The notes under the pieces are model-generated. The model saw only the letters and a list, made by a program, of their open reading frames with translations. It was not told the origin of the DNA and made no database searches. From positions 3,472,001-3,536,000 of the forward strand of contig NZ_CP100756.1 of NCBI RefSeq assembly GCF_024266705.1: a DNA stretch of 64,000 nucleotides. Direction: 5' to 3'. Made by a program: the position numbers and the translations under genes. Positions 45,256 through 54,954 of the stretch are shown one piece after another; position 1 is the first letter of the stretch, and the number at the start of each line of letters is the position of its first letter. Source of the stretch: Natrinema gelatinilyticum. GTDB taxonomy: Archaea > Halobacteriota > Halobacteria > Halobacteriales > Natrialbaceae.

Positions 45256-45277
45256 TCCCCGTTAGTAAGGGAAGACG

Positions 45278-47755
45278 ATGACGTCGTTCCAGTCGACACT
45301 CGGTGACGAACCGGGGATCGCCGAGGAGCTGGCAGAGAGTCAGCAGTCGATCTCCATCGCCGAGTTCTTCGAGAAGAACAAGCACATGCTCGGCTTCGAT
45401 AGCGGCGCTCGAGGCCTCGTCACGGCCGTCAAGGAGGCCGTCGACAACGCCTTAGACGCCGCCGAGGAAGCGGGCATTCTCCCGGACATCTACGTCGAGA
45501 TTCAGGAAGCAGACGATTACTACCGCCTGATCGTCGAGGACAACGGACCGGGACTGACGAAAGAATCGCTCCCGAAAGTCTTCGGAAAGCTCCTCTACGG
45601 ATCGCGCTTTCACGCACGCGAACAGTCTCGAGGTCAGCAGGGAATCGGTATCTCCGCAGCCGTCCTCTACTCACAGCTGACGAGCGGGAAACCCGCGAAG
45701 ATCACCAGTCGGACGCAGGGCTCGAGTGAGGCGGAGTACTTCGAACTCATTATCGATACCGACGAAAACGAACCCGAAATCAGCGTCGAGAAGACGACTA
45801 CCTGGGATCGACCCCACGGGACCCGCATCGAACTCGAGATGGAAGCCAACATGCGCGCCCGCCAACAGCTCCACGATTACATCAAGCACACGGCAGTCGT
45901 CAACCCCCACGCTCGCCTCGAGCTTCGCGAGCCCCAGGAACACTTCAAGTTCGAGCGCGCGACCGACCAGCTCCCCGAGGAGACCGAGGAAATCCGTCCC
46001 CACCCACACGGCGTCGAGCTCGGTACCGTGATGAAAATGCTGAACGCGACGGACTCCCAGACGGTCTCGGGGTTCTTGCAGGGGGAGTTCACCCGCGTCG
46101 GGAAGAAGACCGCCGATTCGATCATCGATGCCTTCCGCGACCGCCACTACGGCCGAGAGATGCGCTGGCGTCCCTCGGCGTCTCACCACCCCGTCGACGT
46201 CGCGACAGCGGTCGAGAACGCGACGGCGAACAAGGGCCCGGACGCGACCAGCGCCTTCGCCGAGACCGTCGCGGGCGCCGTCGACGATTGGGACCGAATC
46301 GCCCACCACGAGTTACTCGAGGTCGTCGACTCGGCTGCAGACGGCGTCGAGGCCGACCACGGAACGACGTTCGGCGACACCGTCCGCGAAAATGCCGTCG
46401 AGGCCGTCTGGCTCGAGTTGATCGACGCCGCCACTTCGTCGGCGGTTGCGAACGCGGACGACGGTGCGGACGACACCGACGCGGACTCGCGTCTCGTTGC
46501 TGATCTGTACGAACTCGCCGATGACGCGACGAGTACCCGCAAGGACGACGAGGTGATCCACGCGTTCGCCGACCGGCTCGCGGCCACATTCGAGGAGGAA
46601 CGCGAAAACGACAACGTCCGCCATCGGCTCACTCGCGGCCAACTCCGGGCGTACGTCGACCGGGCGGCGGATCTCACCGAAGAGTACGACGACGTCTCGT
46701 TCGGCGAGACCGCCCGTGAGAACGTCGTCGAGGCCGTCTGGAGTGTGATGGCGACAGTGCCGGACGACCCGCCGCTCGTCCGAGAGCTGAACGGCGACCG
46801 CGATGCGACCAGCAACCTGGTCGACGCCATGCGCGCCACCGATATCATGGCGCCGCCGACGCGGTGTCTGGCGCCGATCACCGAGGATCTCATCACTGCC
46901 GGTCTCGAGAAAGAGTTCGACGCCGACTTCTTCGCGTCGGCGACTCGTGATGCGGGCGTCTCCGGCGGTGACCCGTTCGTCGTCGAAGCCGGGATCGCCT
47001 ACGGTGGTAATCTCGAGGCCGAAGGAACCGGCGAGGTCCTTCGATTCGCGAATCGAGTCCCCCTGGTCTACCAGCGCGGGGCCTGTGCGACGACCGACGT
47101 CATAAAGACGATCGGCTGGCGCAACTATGGTCTCGATCAGCCCGGCGGCTCCGGTCTACCGAACGGGCCGGTGGTGATCATGATCCACGTCGCCTCCACG
47201 AATGTTCCGTTTACGAGCGAATCGAAAGACGCTATCGCGAACGTTCCAGAGATCGAAGACGAGATCGAACTGGCAGTTCGGGAGGCCTCGCGGGAGCTCA
47301 AGAGTTACCTCAACAAGCGCCGGTCGATGCAACAGCGCCGAAAGAAGCAAAACGTCCTCGGGAAAATCCTGCCGGAGATGGCAGAGAAGGTCGCCGAGGT
47401 AACCGGCCGCAACAAACCCGATATCGACGATGCAGTCGCACGCATTATGAACAACGTTCTCGTCGAGCGCCAAGTCGAACAAAACGGGGACGGCGCCGCA
47501 GTATCGGTCGTCGTCGAGAACAACTCGAACACGACCGAGTCACTCGAGGTGACCGACATCGTCTCGGCCGAGCCCGAGAACCTCTCGGACGGCGCGACCG
47601 TCGTCGAGATGGACGGCGAGTGGTTCGTCAAGTGGGAGGCCGACGTCGGAAGCGGCGACGATGCCACGCTCGAGTACGAAGTACCGGACGACGCGACGTT
47701 CGATCTGGACGTCAAGGGCGTCGAAAGCGAGAAACTCACCGTTACTGACCAATGA
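45278..47755 (+). CDS. top6B: DNA topoisomerase VI subunit B
   Basis: 825 aa. The GHKL ATPase domain (about 1-220) has [30 protein letters not shown] and [17 protein letters not shown]. An H2TH domain follows (about 235-300). A roughly 190-residue acidic insertion (about 310-500) is absent from the shorter Sulfolobus-type enzyme. The transducer domain runs about 500-690, and an Ig-like C-terminal domain (about 715-825) resembles that of methanogen and haloarchaeal subunits. Topoisomerase VI is the type IIB enzyme that decatenates and relaxes DNA. The stop overlaps the start of top6A. Confidence 0.96.
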   Translation: MTSFQSTLGDEPGIAEELAESQQSISIAEFFEKNKHMLGFDSGARGLVTAVKEAVDNALDAAEEAGILPDIYVEIQEADDYYRLIVEDNGPGLTKESLPKVFGKLLYGSRFHAREQSRGQQGIGISAAVLYSQLTSGKPAKITSRTQGSSEAEYFELIIDTDENEPEISVEKTTTWDRPHGTRIELEMEANMRARQQLHDYIKHTAVVNPHARLELREPQEHFKFERATDQLPEETEEIRPHPHGVELGTVMKMLNATDSQTVSGFLQGEFTRVGKKTADSIIDAFRDRHYGREMRWRPSASHHPVDVATAVENATANKGPDATSAFAETVAGAVDDWDRIAHHELLEVVDSAADGVEADHGTTFGDTVRENAVEAVWLELIDAATSSAVANADDGADDTDADSRLVADLYELADDATSTRKDDEVIHAFADRLAATFEEERENDNVRHRLTRGQLRAYVDRAADLTEEYDDVSFGETARENVVEAVWSVMATVPDDPPLVRELNGDRDATSNLVDAMRATDIMAPPTRCLAPITEDLITAGLEKEFDADFFASATRDAGVSGGDPFVVEAGIAYGGNLEAEGTGEVLRFANRVPLVYQRGACATTDVIKTIGWRNYGLDQPGGSGLPNGPVVIMIHVASTNVPFTSESKDAIANVPEIEDEIELAVREASRELKSYLNKRRSMQQRRKKQNVLGKILPEMAEKVAEVTGRNKPDIDDAVARIMNNVLVERQVEQNGDGAAVSVVVENNSNTTESLEVTDIVSAEPENLSDGATVVEMDGEWFVKWEADVGSGDDATLEYEVPDDATFDLDVKGVESEKLTVTDQ

Positions 47756-48843
47756 GCGCAGACGATACCCAGCAGGCACGAGAACAGTTGATCGATCTCG
47801 CGGCGCAGTTCTACGATCAGTTCGAACTGGGCGAGATCCCGAACATGTCCGTGCCGACGCGGACGAAGAACAACATCGAGTACGACGAAGAGAAAGACGT
47901 CTGGGTCTACGGTGACCGGGAGTCGACCAGATCGGCCAACTCCGTTCGAGGCGCGCGGAAGCTTCTCAAAGCGGTCTACACGATCGAATTCCTCTCCGCC
48001 CAACTCGAAGAGGACCGGTCGTCCACCCTGCGTGAACTCTACTACCTCTCGGAAAGCTGGGACAACGACGAGGCCCAGTTCTCGGACCAGGACGAATCGA
48101 ACGCCCTCGTCGAGGACCTGGAGATCGTCTCCGGGGTCACCCGCGAGGATTTCCACATGCGCCCAGAAGAGTCCGGCGCGACGATCATGGGGCCGTTGCA
48201 CCTCCGCGAACAGACCCGTCGTGGCGAGCGCGAGATCCACTGTCAGGAAGACGTCGGCGAGGGTGGATACCAGATTCCGAACAATCCGGATACGATCGAC
48301 TTTCTCGACTCCGACGCCGACTTCATTCTCGCCGTCGAGACCGGTGGGATGCGCGACCGACTGGTCGAGAACGGATTCGACGACGAGTACAACGCCCTGA
48401 TCGTCCACCTCAAGGGCCAGCCCGCCCGGGCGACTCGCCGGATCACCAAGCGTCTCCACGACGAACTCGATCTGCCCGTGACCGTCTTTACTGACGGCGA
48501 CCCGTGGTCGTACCGCATCTACGGCTCGGTCGCCTACGGATCGATCAAGTCCGCCCACCTCTCGGAATACCTCGCGACGCCGGAGGCCCAGTTCGTCGGC
48601 ATCCAGCCCGCCGACATTGTCGAGTACGAACTGCCGACCGACCCGCTCTCGGATTCGGACATCAACGCCCTCGAGAGCGAACTCGAGGACCCCCGCTTCC
48701 AGACCGACTACTGGGAAGAACAGATCGAACTCCAGCTCGACCTCGAGAAGAAATCCGAACAGCAGTCGCTGGCGTCGTACGGACTCGATTTCGTGACGGA
48801 TACGTATCTCCCGGATCGGCTCAGCGAGATGGGCGTTCTGTAA
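47752..48843 (+). CDS. top6A: DNA topoisomerase VI subunit A
   Basis: 363 aa from ATG 47752, overlapping the end of top6B by 4 bp. The winged-helix CAP domain contains the active-site Tyr in [10 protein letters not shown] (Tyr97/98). The TOPRIM domain has [17 protein letters not shown] with the metal Glu, and [13 protein letters not shown] with the DxD pair. [17 protein letters not shown] and [12 protein letters not shown] match archaeal Spo11/Top6A. It cuts and rejoins DNA with subunit B as ATPase. Confidence 0.96.
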   Translation: MSADDTQQAREQLIDLAAQFYDQFELGEIPNMSVPTRTKNNIEYDEEKDVWVYGDRESTRSANSVRGARKLLKAVYTIEFLSAQLEEDRSSTLRELYYLSESWDNDEAQFSDQDESNALVEDLEIVSGVTREDFHMRPEESGATIMGPLHLREQTRRGEREIHCQEDVGEGGYQIPNNPDTIDFLDSDADFILAVETGGMRDRLVENGFDDEYNALIVHLKGQPARATRRITKRLHDELDLPVTVFTDGDPWSYRIYGSVAYGSIKSAHLSEYLATPEAQFVGIQPADIVEYELPTDPLSDSDINALESELEDPRFQTDYWEEQIELQLDLEKKSEQQSLASYGLDFVTDTYLPDRLSEMGVL

Positions 48844-49155
48844 GGATCGTCGAGTCTCGGTGCCGTGGGTCTCGATCCTCGGTGCTGTAGGGCGGGACGG
48901 ACCATTTTTGCGAGGGTTCTTGAACTGCGTGTGCGAGGCTGTGCGGATCGAGGCAGCTGTCGAGTGCCCCGTCTGGACGATCGACGGAAACCACGAGCGA
49001 TACGACCGATCGGGTGGCACGGTCAGCGGACAGCGTGGACGACTCGTGCCGTCTGATCACCGGTTTTGCCAGATATTTACACGGCGGCATCCCCCTGTGT
49101 CTGCAGGTACAATCGGTTCCCGTCTGCACCGTCTCTGACCGTCTAGAACAGTGAT
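48844..49155. other. Intergenic region after top6A
   Basis: 312 bp with no supported gene. A TATA-like CAGATATTTAC at 49069-49079 lies about 80 bp before ATG 49156 and may serve that gene. Confidence 0.4.
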
Positions 49156-49461
49156 ATGGTTGACGAAACCGAGGACAAACGACCGACGCACAGCGATCCG
49201 GACGAAGAAGCGATCGACGAGCCGACGACGTCCGGTGCGCAGGAGGCGAGCGAAACCGCGTGGATGATGAAAGAGGGGGTAACGATCGGTCTCATTTCGA
49301 TAGTGGTCGTCCTCGTCCTCGCGCTGGGTCTCCTGCAGGTGTCCGGACTCGTCGACCTGCTCGCCCCGTTCGTGGACACCGAACTCGGTCAGTGGGCCGC
49401 CTTCGCAATTCTGGTCGTCGTCGTTCTCGTGGCGTTCGCGTGGGCTCGACGCGGCGTCTGA
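49156..49461 (+). CDS. Small membrane protein with acidic N-terminus
   Basis: 101 aa. The first 40 residues are Asp/Glu/Thr-rich (SDPDEEAIDEPTT), then two hydrophobic helices lie at about 43-65 and 76-97, separated by PFVDTELGQW. Topology suggests a two-pass membrane protein. No family recognised. It converges with the metallo-hydrolase gene at 49482. Confidence 0.7.
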   Translation: MVDETEDKRPTHSDPDEEAIDEPTTSGAQEASETAWMMKEGVTIGLISIVVVLVLALGLLQVSGLVDLLAPFVDTELGQWAAFAILVVVVLVAFAWARRGV

Positions 49462-49481
49462 TGCCACTTCGAGCCGAACGG

Positions 49482-50186
49482 CTACCGGTCGAGAACGATC
49501 GGGACGCCGCTCGAGGCCACCTCGACGGCGAACGCTTCGTCGTCGGTTTCGATTCCCTCGAAGGTGTCGTAGTGAACCGGGAGGACGAGATTCGGCTCGA
49601 TTCGCGCGGCCAGCGCCGCCGCCTCGTGGCGGTCCATCGTGAACGTACCGCCGATCGGCGGGAAGAAGAGATCGACGGCGACCGTCTCGTGAACCGGACT
49701 GACGTCGGTATCGCCGGGCCAGTACGCGGTGACGCCGTCGACGGTGACGCCGAATCCGCATCCCCGTCCCTCAGGATGGTAGGGGTCTCCGTTTTCGTCG
49801 GTGTGTGGACCGTCGGGATCGTTAGACGCCGGTGTCGTGAACAGATCGAGCGGTCCGAGGACGAACGAGTCGTCGGCCCCGACTCGCTCCACGTCGTACG
49901 GCAGATCGTCCGGATCCTCGTCGACTCGGTCGATCTCGCTCGCGTCGATCGATTCGTGGACGACGATCAGTGACTCTTCGTGTGCCACTCGTCGGATCGA
50001 CACTGGATCGTAGTGGTGGTCGTGACTAACGAGAACCAGATCACCGTCGCGAGCATCGTAGTCGTCCAGCACTCCGTAGGGTTCCGGACCGGGATCTATG
50101 TAGACGACCACCCCCGTTTGCCCCTCGAGTCGAATCGTTGCGAGGCCGAACCAGTCGACGGTCAACGCGTCGAACCGAACTGTCAT
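49482..50186 (-). CDS. Metallo-beta-lactamase-fold hydrolase
   Basis: 234 aa from ATG 50186. Beta strand ATIRLEGQTGVVVYIDPG precedes VLVSHDHHYDP, the metal motif (HxHxxD-like; the usual last His is replaced). Other ligands are the Asp in YWPGDTDVSP and His in LPVHYDTFEGIE. The family is related to UPF0173 and to the protein at 332-1060, with which it shares the HYDTF ending. Substrate unknown; soluble. Confidence 0.82.
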   Translation of the reverse strand: MTVRFDALTVDWFGLATIRLEGQTGVVVYIDPGPEPYGVLDDYDARDGDLVLVSHDHHYDPVSIRRVAHEESLIVVHESIDASEIDRVDEDPDDLPYDVERVGADDSFVLGPLDLFTTPASNDPDGPHTDENGDPYHPEGRGCGFGVTVDGVTAYWPGDTDVSPVHETVAVDLFFPPIGGTFTMDRHEAAALAARIEPNLVLPVHYDTFEGIETDDEAFAVEVASSGVPIVLDR

Positions 50187-50303
50187 GCGACGTCATTTCT
50201 CGGGCGAGGCGAAAAGCGTTGTAGTCCCAGATGGACGGCGGACGGTACTGCCAAAGCGAATCGCTGGTCGATAGTTGGTCGGCCGTGGTCGTCCGTCCGC
50301 TTC

Positions 50304-50384
50304 ATACGGACTACTGTACGTCATTGCCGGTGCAATCGCAGGGCGGTCGCGGTTGCACCGGTACATCGTTACAGCAGACCGTAT
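50304..50384. repeat. Dispersed imperfect palindrome, copy 3 (81 bp)
   Basis: Near-identical to copy 2. The two 36-nt arms pair with few mismatches (ATACGGACTACTGTA with TACAGCAGACCGTAT, and CCGGTGCAATCGC with GCGGTTGCACCGG), leaving a 9-nt centre. The right end overlaps the TGA of the FAA-hydrolase gene, as in copy 1, and so lies exactly at that gene's 3' end. Confidence 0.88.
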
Positions 50385-51121
50385 CAGGGGATCCGGACGG
50401 AGTGTTCGAGCGTCCCGACGCCTTCGACGTCGATCTCTACCTTGTCGCCGTCCTCGACCGGGCCGACGCCGTCGGGGGTGCCGGTCGCGATCACGTCGCC
50501 CGGTTCCAGGGTCATGTAGGTCGTTATTTCGGCGATCAGTTCGGGGATCGTGAAGATGAGCTGCTCGCGATTGCCGTCCTGCCGCAGGTCGCCGTTGACG
50601 CGAGTCCGAACGGCCGCGTCAGCCGGAACCTCGTCGGGGGTCGCGAGCACGGGGCCGATCGGGGCAGCGCCGTCGAACGCCTTGCCGCGGATCCAGTTCT
50701 GCTCGAGTTGCTGGTCGTCTCGGTTCGAGAGGTCGTCGACGCAGGTGAAGCCCTCGACGACGTCCATCGCCGATTCCTCGGGCACGTGGCGACACTGCTC
50801 GCCGATGACGAGGCCGATTTCGGCCTCGTGGTCGATACGCTCCTTGTCCGCCGGAAGCGTCACGGTATCGCCGTGGGCCGCGAGCGTGTTCGGTCCCTTC
50901 AGAAAGAGCAGTGGTCGGTCGGGGAAATCGGACCCCATTTCGTCGATGTGTTCGGCGTAGTTTCGACCGATACAGACGATTTTCGAGGGCTCGGATGGTG
51001 GTAGAATATCGATCTCGTCGCTGTCGAACGCGTAGCTCTCGTTTGCGAAGCGAACTGTCCCGTCCTCGTACTCTCCGCGCCGGATCGCTCCGGCCGGGTC
51101 GCGGAAACGAACGTATTTCAC
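50384..51121 (-). CDS. Fumarylacetoacetate hydrolase-family protein
   Basis: 245 aa from ATG 51121. KIVCIGRNYAEHIDEMG, RPLLFLKGPNTL, the metal-binding DHEAEIGLVIG and TCVDDLSNRD, and the end motif GDVIATGTPDGVGPVEDGDKVEIDVEG define the FAA-hydrolase fold. Relatives act as acylpyruvases, oxaloacetate decarboxylases or in catechol breakdown; this one has no pathway neighbours that settle the choice. Ends in the TGA shared with repeat copy 3. Confidence 0.9.
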   Translation of the reverse strand: MKYVRFRDPAGAIRRGEYEDGTVRFANESYAFDSDEIDILPPSEPSKIVCIGRNYAEHIDEMGSDFPDRPLLFLKGPNTLAAHGDTVTLPADKERIDHEAEIGLVIGEQCRHVPEESAMDVVEGFTCVDDLSNRDDQQLEQNWIRGKAFDGAAPIGPVLATPDEVPADAAVRTRVNGDLRQDGNREQLIFTIPELIAEITTYMTLEPGDVIATGTPDGVGPVEDGDKVEIDVEGVGTLEHSVRIP

Positions 51122-51199
51122 GACCGGTGGATGGTCACATGGGGTTAAAAGCGTTGAGGAGGAGGGAGATTTCGACAGGTTCTCGCGAGCGTCGGCGAG

Positions 51200-52045
51200 C
51201 TATCGGTACCGCTCGAGTTCCGCGTAGGCATCCCGTGCTGCCCGGTCCGGTTCACCGGGGTACGTATAGAGTTCCAGCGTCGCAAAGCCGTCGTACCCGA
51301 TGTCATCGAGGGCGTCGAATATCGCCCGAAAGTCGAGATCACCCTCTCCAGGTATCCGATGGTAGTGCTTTCCCCGGCGGCCCCCGACGATGTCCTCTAT
51401 GTGGATTCCCGTGATCGAGCCGCTCGAGCGGCGGATGCTCTCCGCAACGTCTTCACCGTAGACGGCGGCGTGGCCGACATCTAAGTTGACCCCGAGGGAA
51501 TCATGGCCGACCTCATCGATGAGCGCGAGAACCTCGTCGGTGTTCTCGACCAGCAGTTCGGGTTCGAACTCTATCCCGACTTCCACGTCCCTCGCCTCGG
51601 CGTACTCGAGGATGTCCGCGAGCGACTCGCGGAGATAGTCGGACGCTTCCTCAGGTGGTGTGCCGGGTAACGGGCGGCCGGTCGCCAGACAGACCGCCGG
51701 CGAACCGACGGTTTCAGCGAGGTCGATCGCCCGCTTCGTGTAGTCGATTCGCCACTGACGGGCGGCGTCCGCACGGATCACGCTCGGTTCGAAGAACGCC
51801 GACGGCGGCGCATCGTCGTAGTAGCCCATCGCCGTATTCGCGTTGATATTCGAGACTGCGAGGTCGGTGTCTGCGAGGGCATCGAGAAGCGAGTCGCGGT
51901 CACTGTCGCTGAAGTCCGGGAAGTACGCGTGGGGGTCGTCGCCGAGTAGTTCGACGCCGGTGTAGCCGTGATCCGCGATCCGGCGGACCGCCTCGGAGAG
52001 GTCGTAGCGGGTGTACGCGTTCGTCGAGAAAGCGAGTTTGACCAT
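51200..52045 (-). CDS. Sugar phosphate isomerase/epimerase (xylose isomerase-like TIM barrel)
   Basis: 281 aa from ATG 52045. KLAFSTNAYTRYDLSEAVRR, GYTGVELLGDDPHA, VGIEFEPELL, LGVNLDVGHAAV, HIEDI and the closing GFATLELYTYP give the order of TIM-barrel metal-site strands (Glu in EFEPE, Asp and His in NLDVGH, Glu in LELY). It is clearly a paralogue of the protein at 53322-54152 (shared FSTNA and DVGH/DAGH motifs). It may belong to the same ebo-like pathway, although 219 bp separate it from the prenyltransferase gene. Substrate unknown. Confidence 0.88.
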   Translation of the reverse strand: MVKLAFSTNAYTRYDLSEAVRRIADHGYTGVELLGDDPHAYFPDFSDSDRDSLLDALADTDLAVSNINANTAMGYYDDAPPSAFFEPSVIRADAARQWRIDYTKRAIDLAETVGSPAVCLATGRPLPGTPPEEASDYLRESLADILEYAEARDVEVGIEFEPELLVENTDEVLALIDEVGHDSLGVNLDVGHAAVYGEDVAESIRRSSGSITGIHIEDIVGGRRGKHYHRIPGEGDLDFRAIFDALDDIGYDGFATLELYTYPGEPDRAARDAYAELERYR

Positions 52046-52264
52046 CGATTCAGTCCTCCTACACCGGAGAGCCACTAATTCGTTGGCCCGTCGGAGTCGA
52101 TTACGTGCCGCCACACCGCGGGCTCGAGTCTCGATCGAGGTGATAGTGGGTGGCATTCGCCGTCGGCCGGTCGAGCGAGCGTGCGGTCGGGCCACGCGAA
52201 CCGAGGTATGAAACGTGGCTATGGCGTGGAACCGTGATCGTGACGTGGGACTGAATCGAGTCGA

Positions 52265-53335
52265 TCACGTCACATCGAACATCCGGCCGAGACCCACCGC
52301 CGGAACGAGAAAGACACCAGCAGCCACCCCCCAGCGGATTCCGGCTGCCGCGGCGAAGCCGGCGTCGAGCAACACGAGTCCGAGGACGCACCCGCCGACC
52401 GCAGGACCGACGGTACTCGGGACGGGATCAGCGTACGCTGCGCGCAAGGGACGTCCGACCCACCAGCAAAACGCTGCGGCGAACGCGAGCGCCACGAGAA
52501 TTTCGAGCCTCGACGAATCGACGCCGACGAGGTACACACAGAGCGTGACGACCGCCAGGACCGCACTACCGGTGGCGACCGCGACAGCACGTCGATTGCC
52601 CCCCTCGGATTCTCGAGCCGCCATGAACGTGACGGCGCTGATGTAGCCGGTGATGACTGCCGGAACCACGACCAGTCGGGCGGTCATCTCGAGCGCCGCG
52701 CTTCCGGCCGCGGTCGCTCCGAGGACGACGTTCAGTCCTCGAGTCGTCCCCATCACGATGAATCCGGGGACCGATCCCTTCAGGAGGCCGTCGTACGCGA
52801 GGATCGCAGTGGCCACCGATCCAGCGGCGAGGGCTGCAGGGCCGCCAGCGGCGACGAAGGCGATGCCGACGGCAACGAAAAGGAGCGCGAATCCGAGTTC
52901 GAACGCAGTGTGCCGGGTGATCCGTCCGGACGGAATTGGACGATTCGGCCGCTCTCGGGCGTCGAGAGGTGCATCGAACGCGTCGTTGAGGGTCGTCCCG
53001 CCCGCGTACAGGAAGACTGACCCGAGCGACAGTAACGCGACCGCCGACGGTGCCGGGGTAGCGCCGGTCATTGACACCAGCGCGGCGCCGAGGATCACGT
53101 CTGGCGGTGCGGTAAAGAGGTTCGGCACGCGGACCAGTTCGGCGTACGCACCGATCGTTGCGCTCGAGTCACCAGCGTCCGATCCGGGCGGGTCAGTGCC
53201 GACCGGTTCTCGCGAGTCGCCGTCGACAGATACGGGGGGATTGCTCTCGCCGGCAGATTCCCACCGGTCGTCGACCGACTCGCCGTTTTCGACGCAATCC
53301 GACGACACGTCGCCTACCACCCTACGCCCACCCAC
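52265..53335 (-). CDS. UbiA-type prenyltransferase, EboC-like
   Basis: 356 aa from ATG 53335, overlapping the end of the TIM-barrel gene by 14 bp. About 75 N-terminal residues are acidic and unstructured; the rest has about eight to nine hydrophobic helices. The first Asp-rich motif is NDAFDAPLDARERPNRPIPS, the second is AYDGLLKG. UbiA enzymes transfer a prenyl group to an aromatic or sugar-like acceptor at the membrane. The neighbours (TIM barrel, TatD-like, cyclase, alkaline phosphatase-type) match the ebo cluster, in which the UbiA member is EboC. Confidence 0.88.
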   Translation of the reverse strand: MGGRRVVGDVSSDCVENGESVDDRWESAGESNPPVSVDGDSREPVGTDPPGSDAGDSSATIGAYAELVRVPNLFTAPPDVILGAALVSMTGATPAPSAVALLSLGSVFLYAGGTTLNDAFDAPLDARERPNRPIPSGRITRHTAFELGFALLFVAVGIAFVAAGGPAALAAGSVATAILAYDGLLKGSVPGFIVMGTTRGLNVVLGATAAGSAALEMTARLVVVPAVITGYISAVTFMAARESEGGNRRAVAVATGSAVLAVVTLCVYLVGVDSSRLEILVALAFAAAFCWWVGRPLRAAYADPVPSTVGPAVGGCVLGLVLLDAGFAAAAGIRWGVAAGVFLVPAVGLGRMFDVT

Positions 53336-54152
53336 GTTCCCCGAGGAAGGCCATCGCCTCTCGCGCGGTCTCGATCGGCGTTTCCTCGTAGGGGTAGAGT
53401 TCGACCGTGACGAAGCCGTCGTAGCCTCGGTTCTCTAGCTGGCCGAGGAACGAGTCTATGTCCATCGCGCCGTCGCCGAGCTGGGTGTGCTCGTGGGTCC
53501 GATCGGCCGGGATGTCTTCTATGTGGTAGTGACTCGTGTATTCCCAGAGCGGCTCGACCAGTTCGGCCGGGTTCTCGCCGACGCAGTAGAAGTGGCCGGC
53601 GTCGAAGTTACATCGGACGCGCTCGGAGTCGACGCGCTCGACCAGTTCCAGAAACTCGTCCGCGGTCTCGATCAACAAATCGGGTTCGGGTTCGACGAGC
53701 AGGTCGACGTCCACCTGCTCAGCTCTCGGCACGACGGACTCGAGGCTGTCGATGAAGGTCTCCATTGCCCACTCGCGCGATTTGGTCTCGGGTATCGGCC
53801 CGCCGGGCTCGATCGAGATGTACGGAAGGCCGAGCGCCGCCGCGGTCTCGAGCGCCGCGAGGGTGTAGTCGATTCGCTCCCGTCGATACGACTCGTCCGG
53901 TTCGATGTAGGAAGGGTGGTGGAAGTCCTCGATCGCAGTAAGCATGAACGCATTGCCGTTGCTAACGGTGATTTCGGCCCGGTTCAGGACGTCTTCGACG
54001 TGTGCGCGTTCCTCCTCCGTCGCGGTGGGCGGATAGAGGTGTGGCTCGTCGAACAGGAGTTCGACGCCGTCGTATCCCGCATCGGCGATGGCTTCGATGG
54101 CGTCCTCGAGGTGATACTCGCGAAAGGCGTTGGTTGAAAACCCGAACTGCAT
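53322..54152 (-). CDS. Sugar phosphate isomerase/epimerase (TIM barrel), EboE-like
   Basis: 276 aa from ATG 54152. QFGFSTNAFREYHLEDAIEAI, GYDGVELLFDEPHLY, VDLLVEPEPDLL, RCNFDAGHFYC, HIEDIPADRTHEH and FVTVELYPYE give the TIM-barrel metal-site motifs. It is one base away from the TatD-like gene and overlaps the UbiA gene, so the three genes form one operon. In ebo clusters the TIM-barrel protein is EboE, which is thought to act on a sugar or cyclitol phosphate. Confidence 0.9.
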   Translation of the reverse strand: MQFGFSTNAFREYHLEDAIEAIADAGYDGVELLFDEPHLYPPTATEEERAHVEDVLNRAEITVSNGNAFMLTAIEDFHHPSYIEPDESYRRERIDYTLAALETAAALGLPYISIEPGGPIPETKSREWAMETFIDSLESVVPRAEQVDVDLLVEPEPDLLIETADEFLELVERVDSERVRCNFDAGHFYCVGENPAELVEPLWEYTSHYHIEDIPADRTHEHTQLGDGAMDIDSFLGQLENRGYDGFVTVELYPYEETPIETAREAMAFLGERGWA

Positions 54153-54153
54153 C

Positions 54154-54954
54154 TCAGGCCTCGTAGTCGAAGTTCGGGGACTGGTTGAAGAACTCGTAGG
54201 GGTTGTCGAAGACGACCGTTCGGACCTCCTCGCGGTCCCAGCCCCGGTCGATCATCCGGTCGCGGGCCTTCGGAACGGCAAGTGGATCCGATGGATCCCA
54301 GTCGGCAGCGCTGTTGAAGATCATGTTGTCGGTCCCGTACTCCTCGAGAAGGTCGATCGCCGACGCTGCTTCGATCTTGCCCGGGTAAAGCGTGAAGCCG
54401 ATCCAGCAGTCCGTTCGGGTCGAGATGTCGATCGTATTCTCGGTGTTGTGATCGATGATGATCCGCTCCTGTGTCACTCCCATCTCCTCGATGATCTCGA
54501 CGATACGCTCGGTGCCAGACGGCTTGTCGGTGTGCGGCGTGTGGACGATGACGGGAAGTTCCCTGTCCTCCGCGAGTTCGAGCTGTCGGCGGAACGCCCA
54601 CTCCTCGGCGTCCGTGACCTGGTCGAAACCGATTTCGCCGACGCCGACGACGGGATCACGATCGAGGTACTCCGGAATTCGGTCGAGAACCTCCGCTGCC
54701 ATATCACGATAGTTCGCCTCTTTCGGCTCGAGGCCGATCGTGACGTAGTGGTCCATGTTGGCGGCCCGCTCGGCTCGGTCGGTTTCGTGGTCGATGATCT
54801 GTTCGAAGTAGTCGAAGAACGCGCCCGCATGGCGTTTGTCTTGACCGCTCCAGAACGCAGGTTCGATACAGCACTCGATGCCCGCGTGACGCGCTCGCCG
54901 ATAGTCTTCGGCTGAGCGCGATACCATATGCATATGAGGATCGATAATCCGCAT
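54154..54954 (-). CDS. TatD-like metal-dependent hydrolase, EboB-like
   Basis: 266 aa from ATG 54954. DPHMHMVSRS (HxH), the Glu in VGVGEIGFDQ, His in PVIVHTPHTDK and IIIDHNTENT, and the late Asp in FNSAADWDPSDP give the amidohydrolase-type metal site of TatD-like proteins. The sequence has ERAANMDHYVTIGLEPKE, unlike true TatD DNases. First gene of the leftward ebo-like operon. In ebo clusters the matching protein is EboB. Divergent from the cyclase gene. Confidence 0.9.
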   Translation of the reverse strand: MRIIDPHMHMVSRSAEDYRRARHAGIECCIEPAFWSGQDKRHAGAFFDYFEQIIDHETDRAERAANMDHYVTIGLEPKEANYRDMAAEVLDRIPEYLDRDPVVGVGEIGFDQVTDAEEWAFRRQLELAEDRELPVIVHTPHTDKPSGTERIVEIIEEMGVTQERIIIDHNTENTIDISTRTDCWIGFTLYPGKIEAASAIDLLEEYGTDNMIFNSAADWDPSDPLAVPKARDRMIDRGWDREEVRTVVFDNPYEFFNQSPNFDYEA

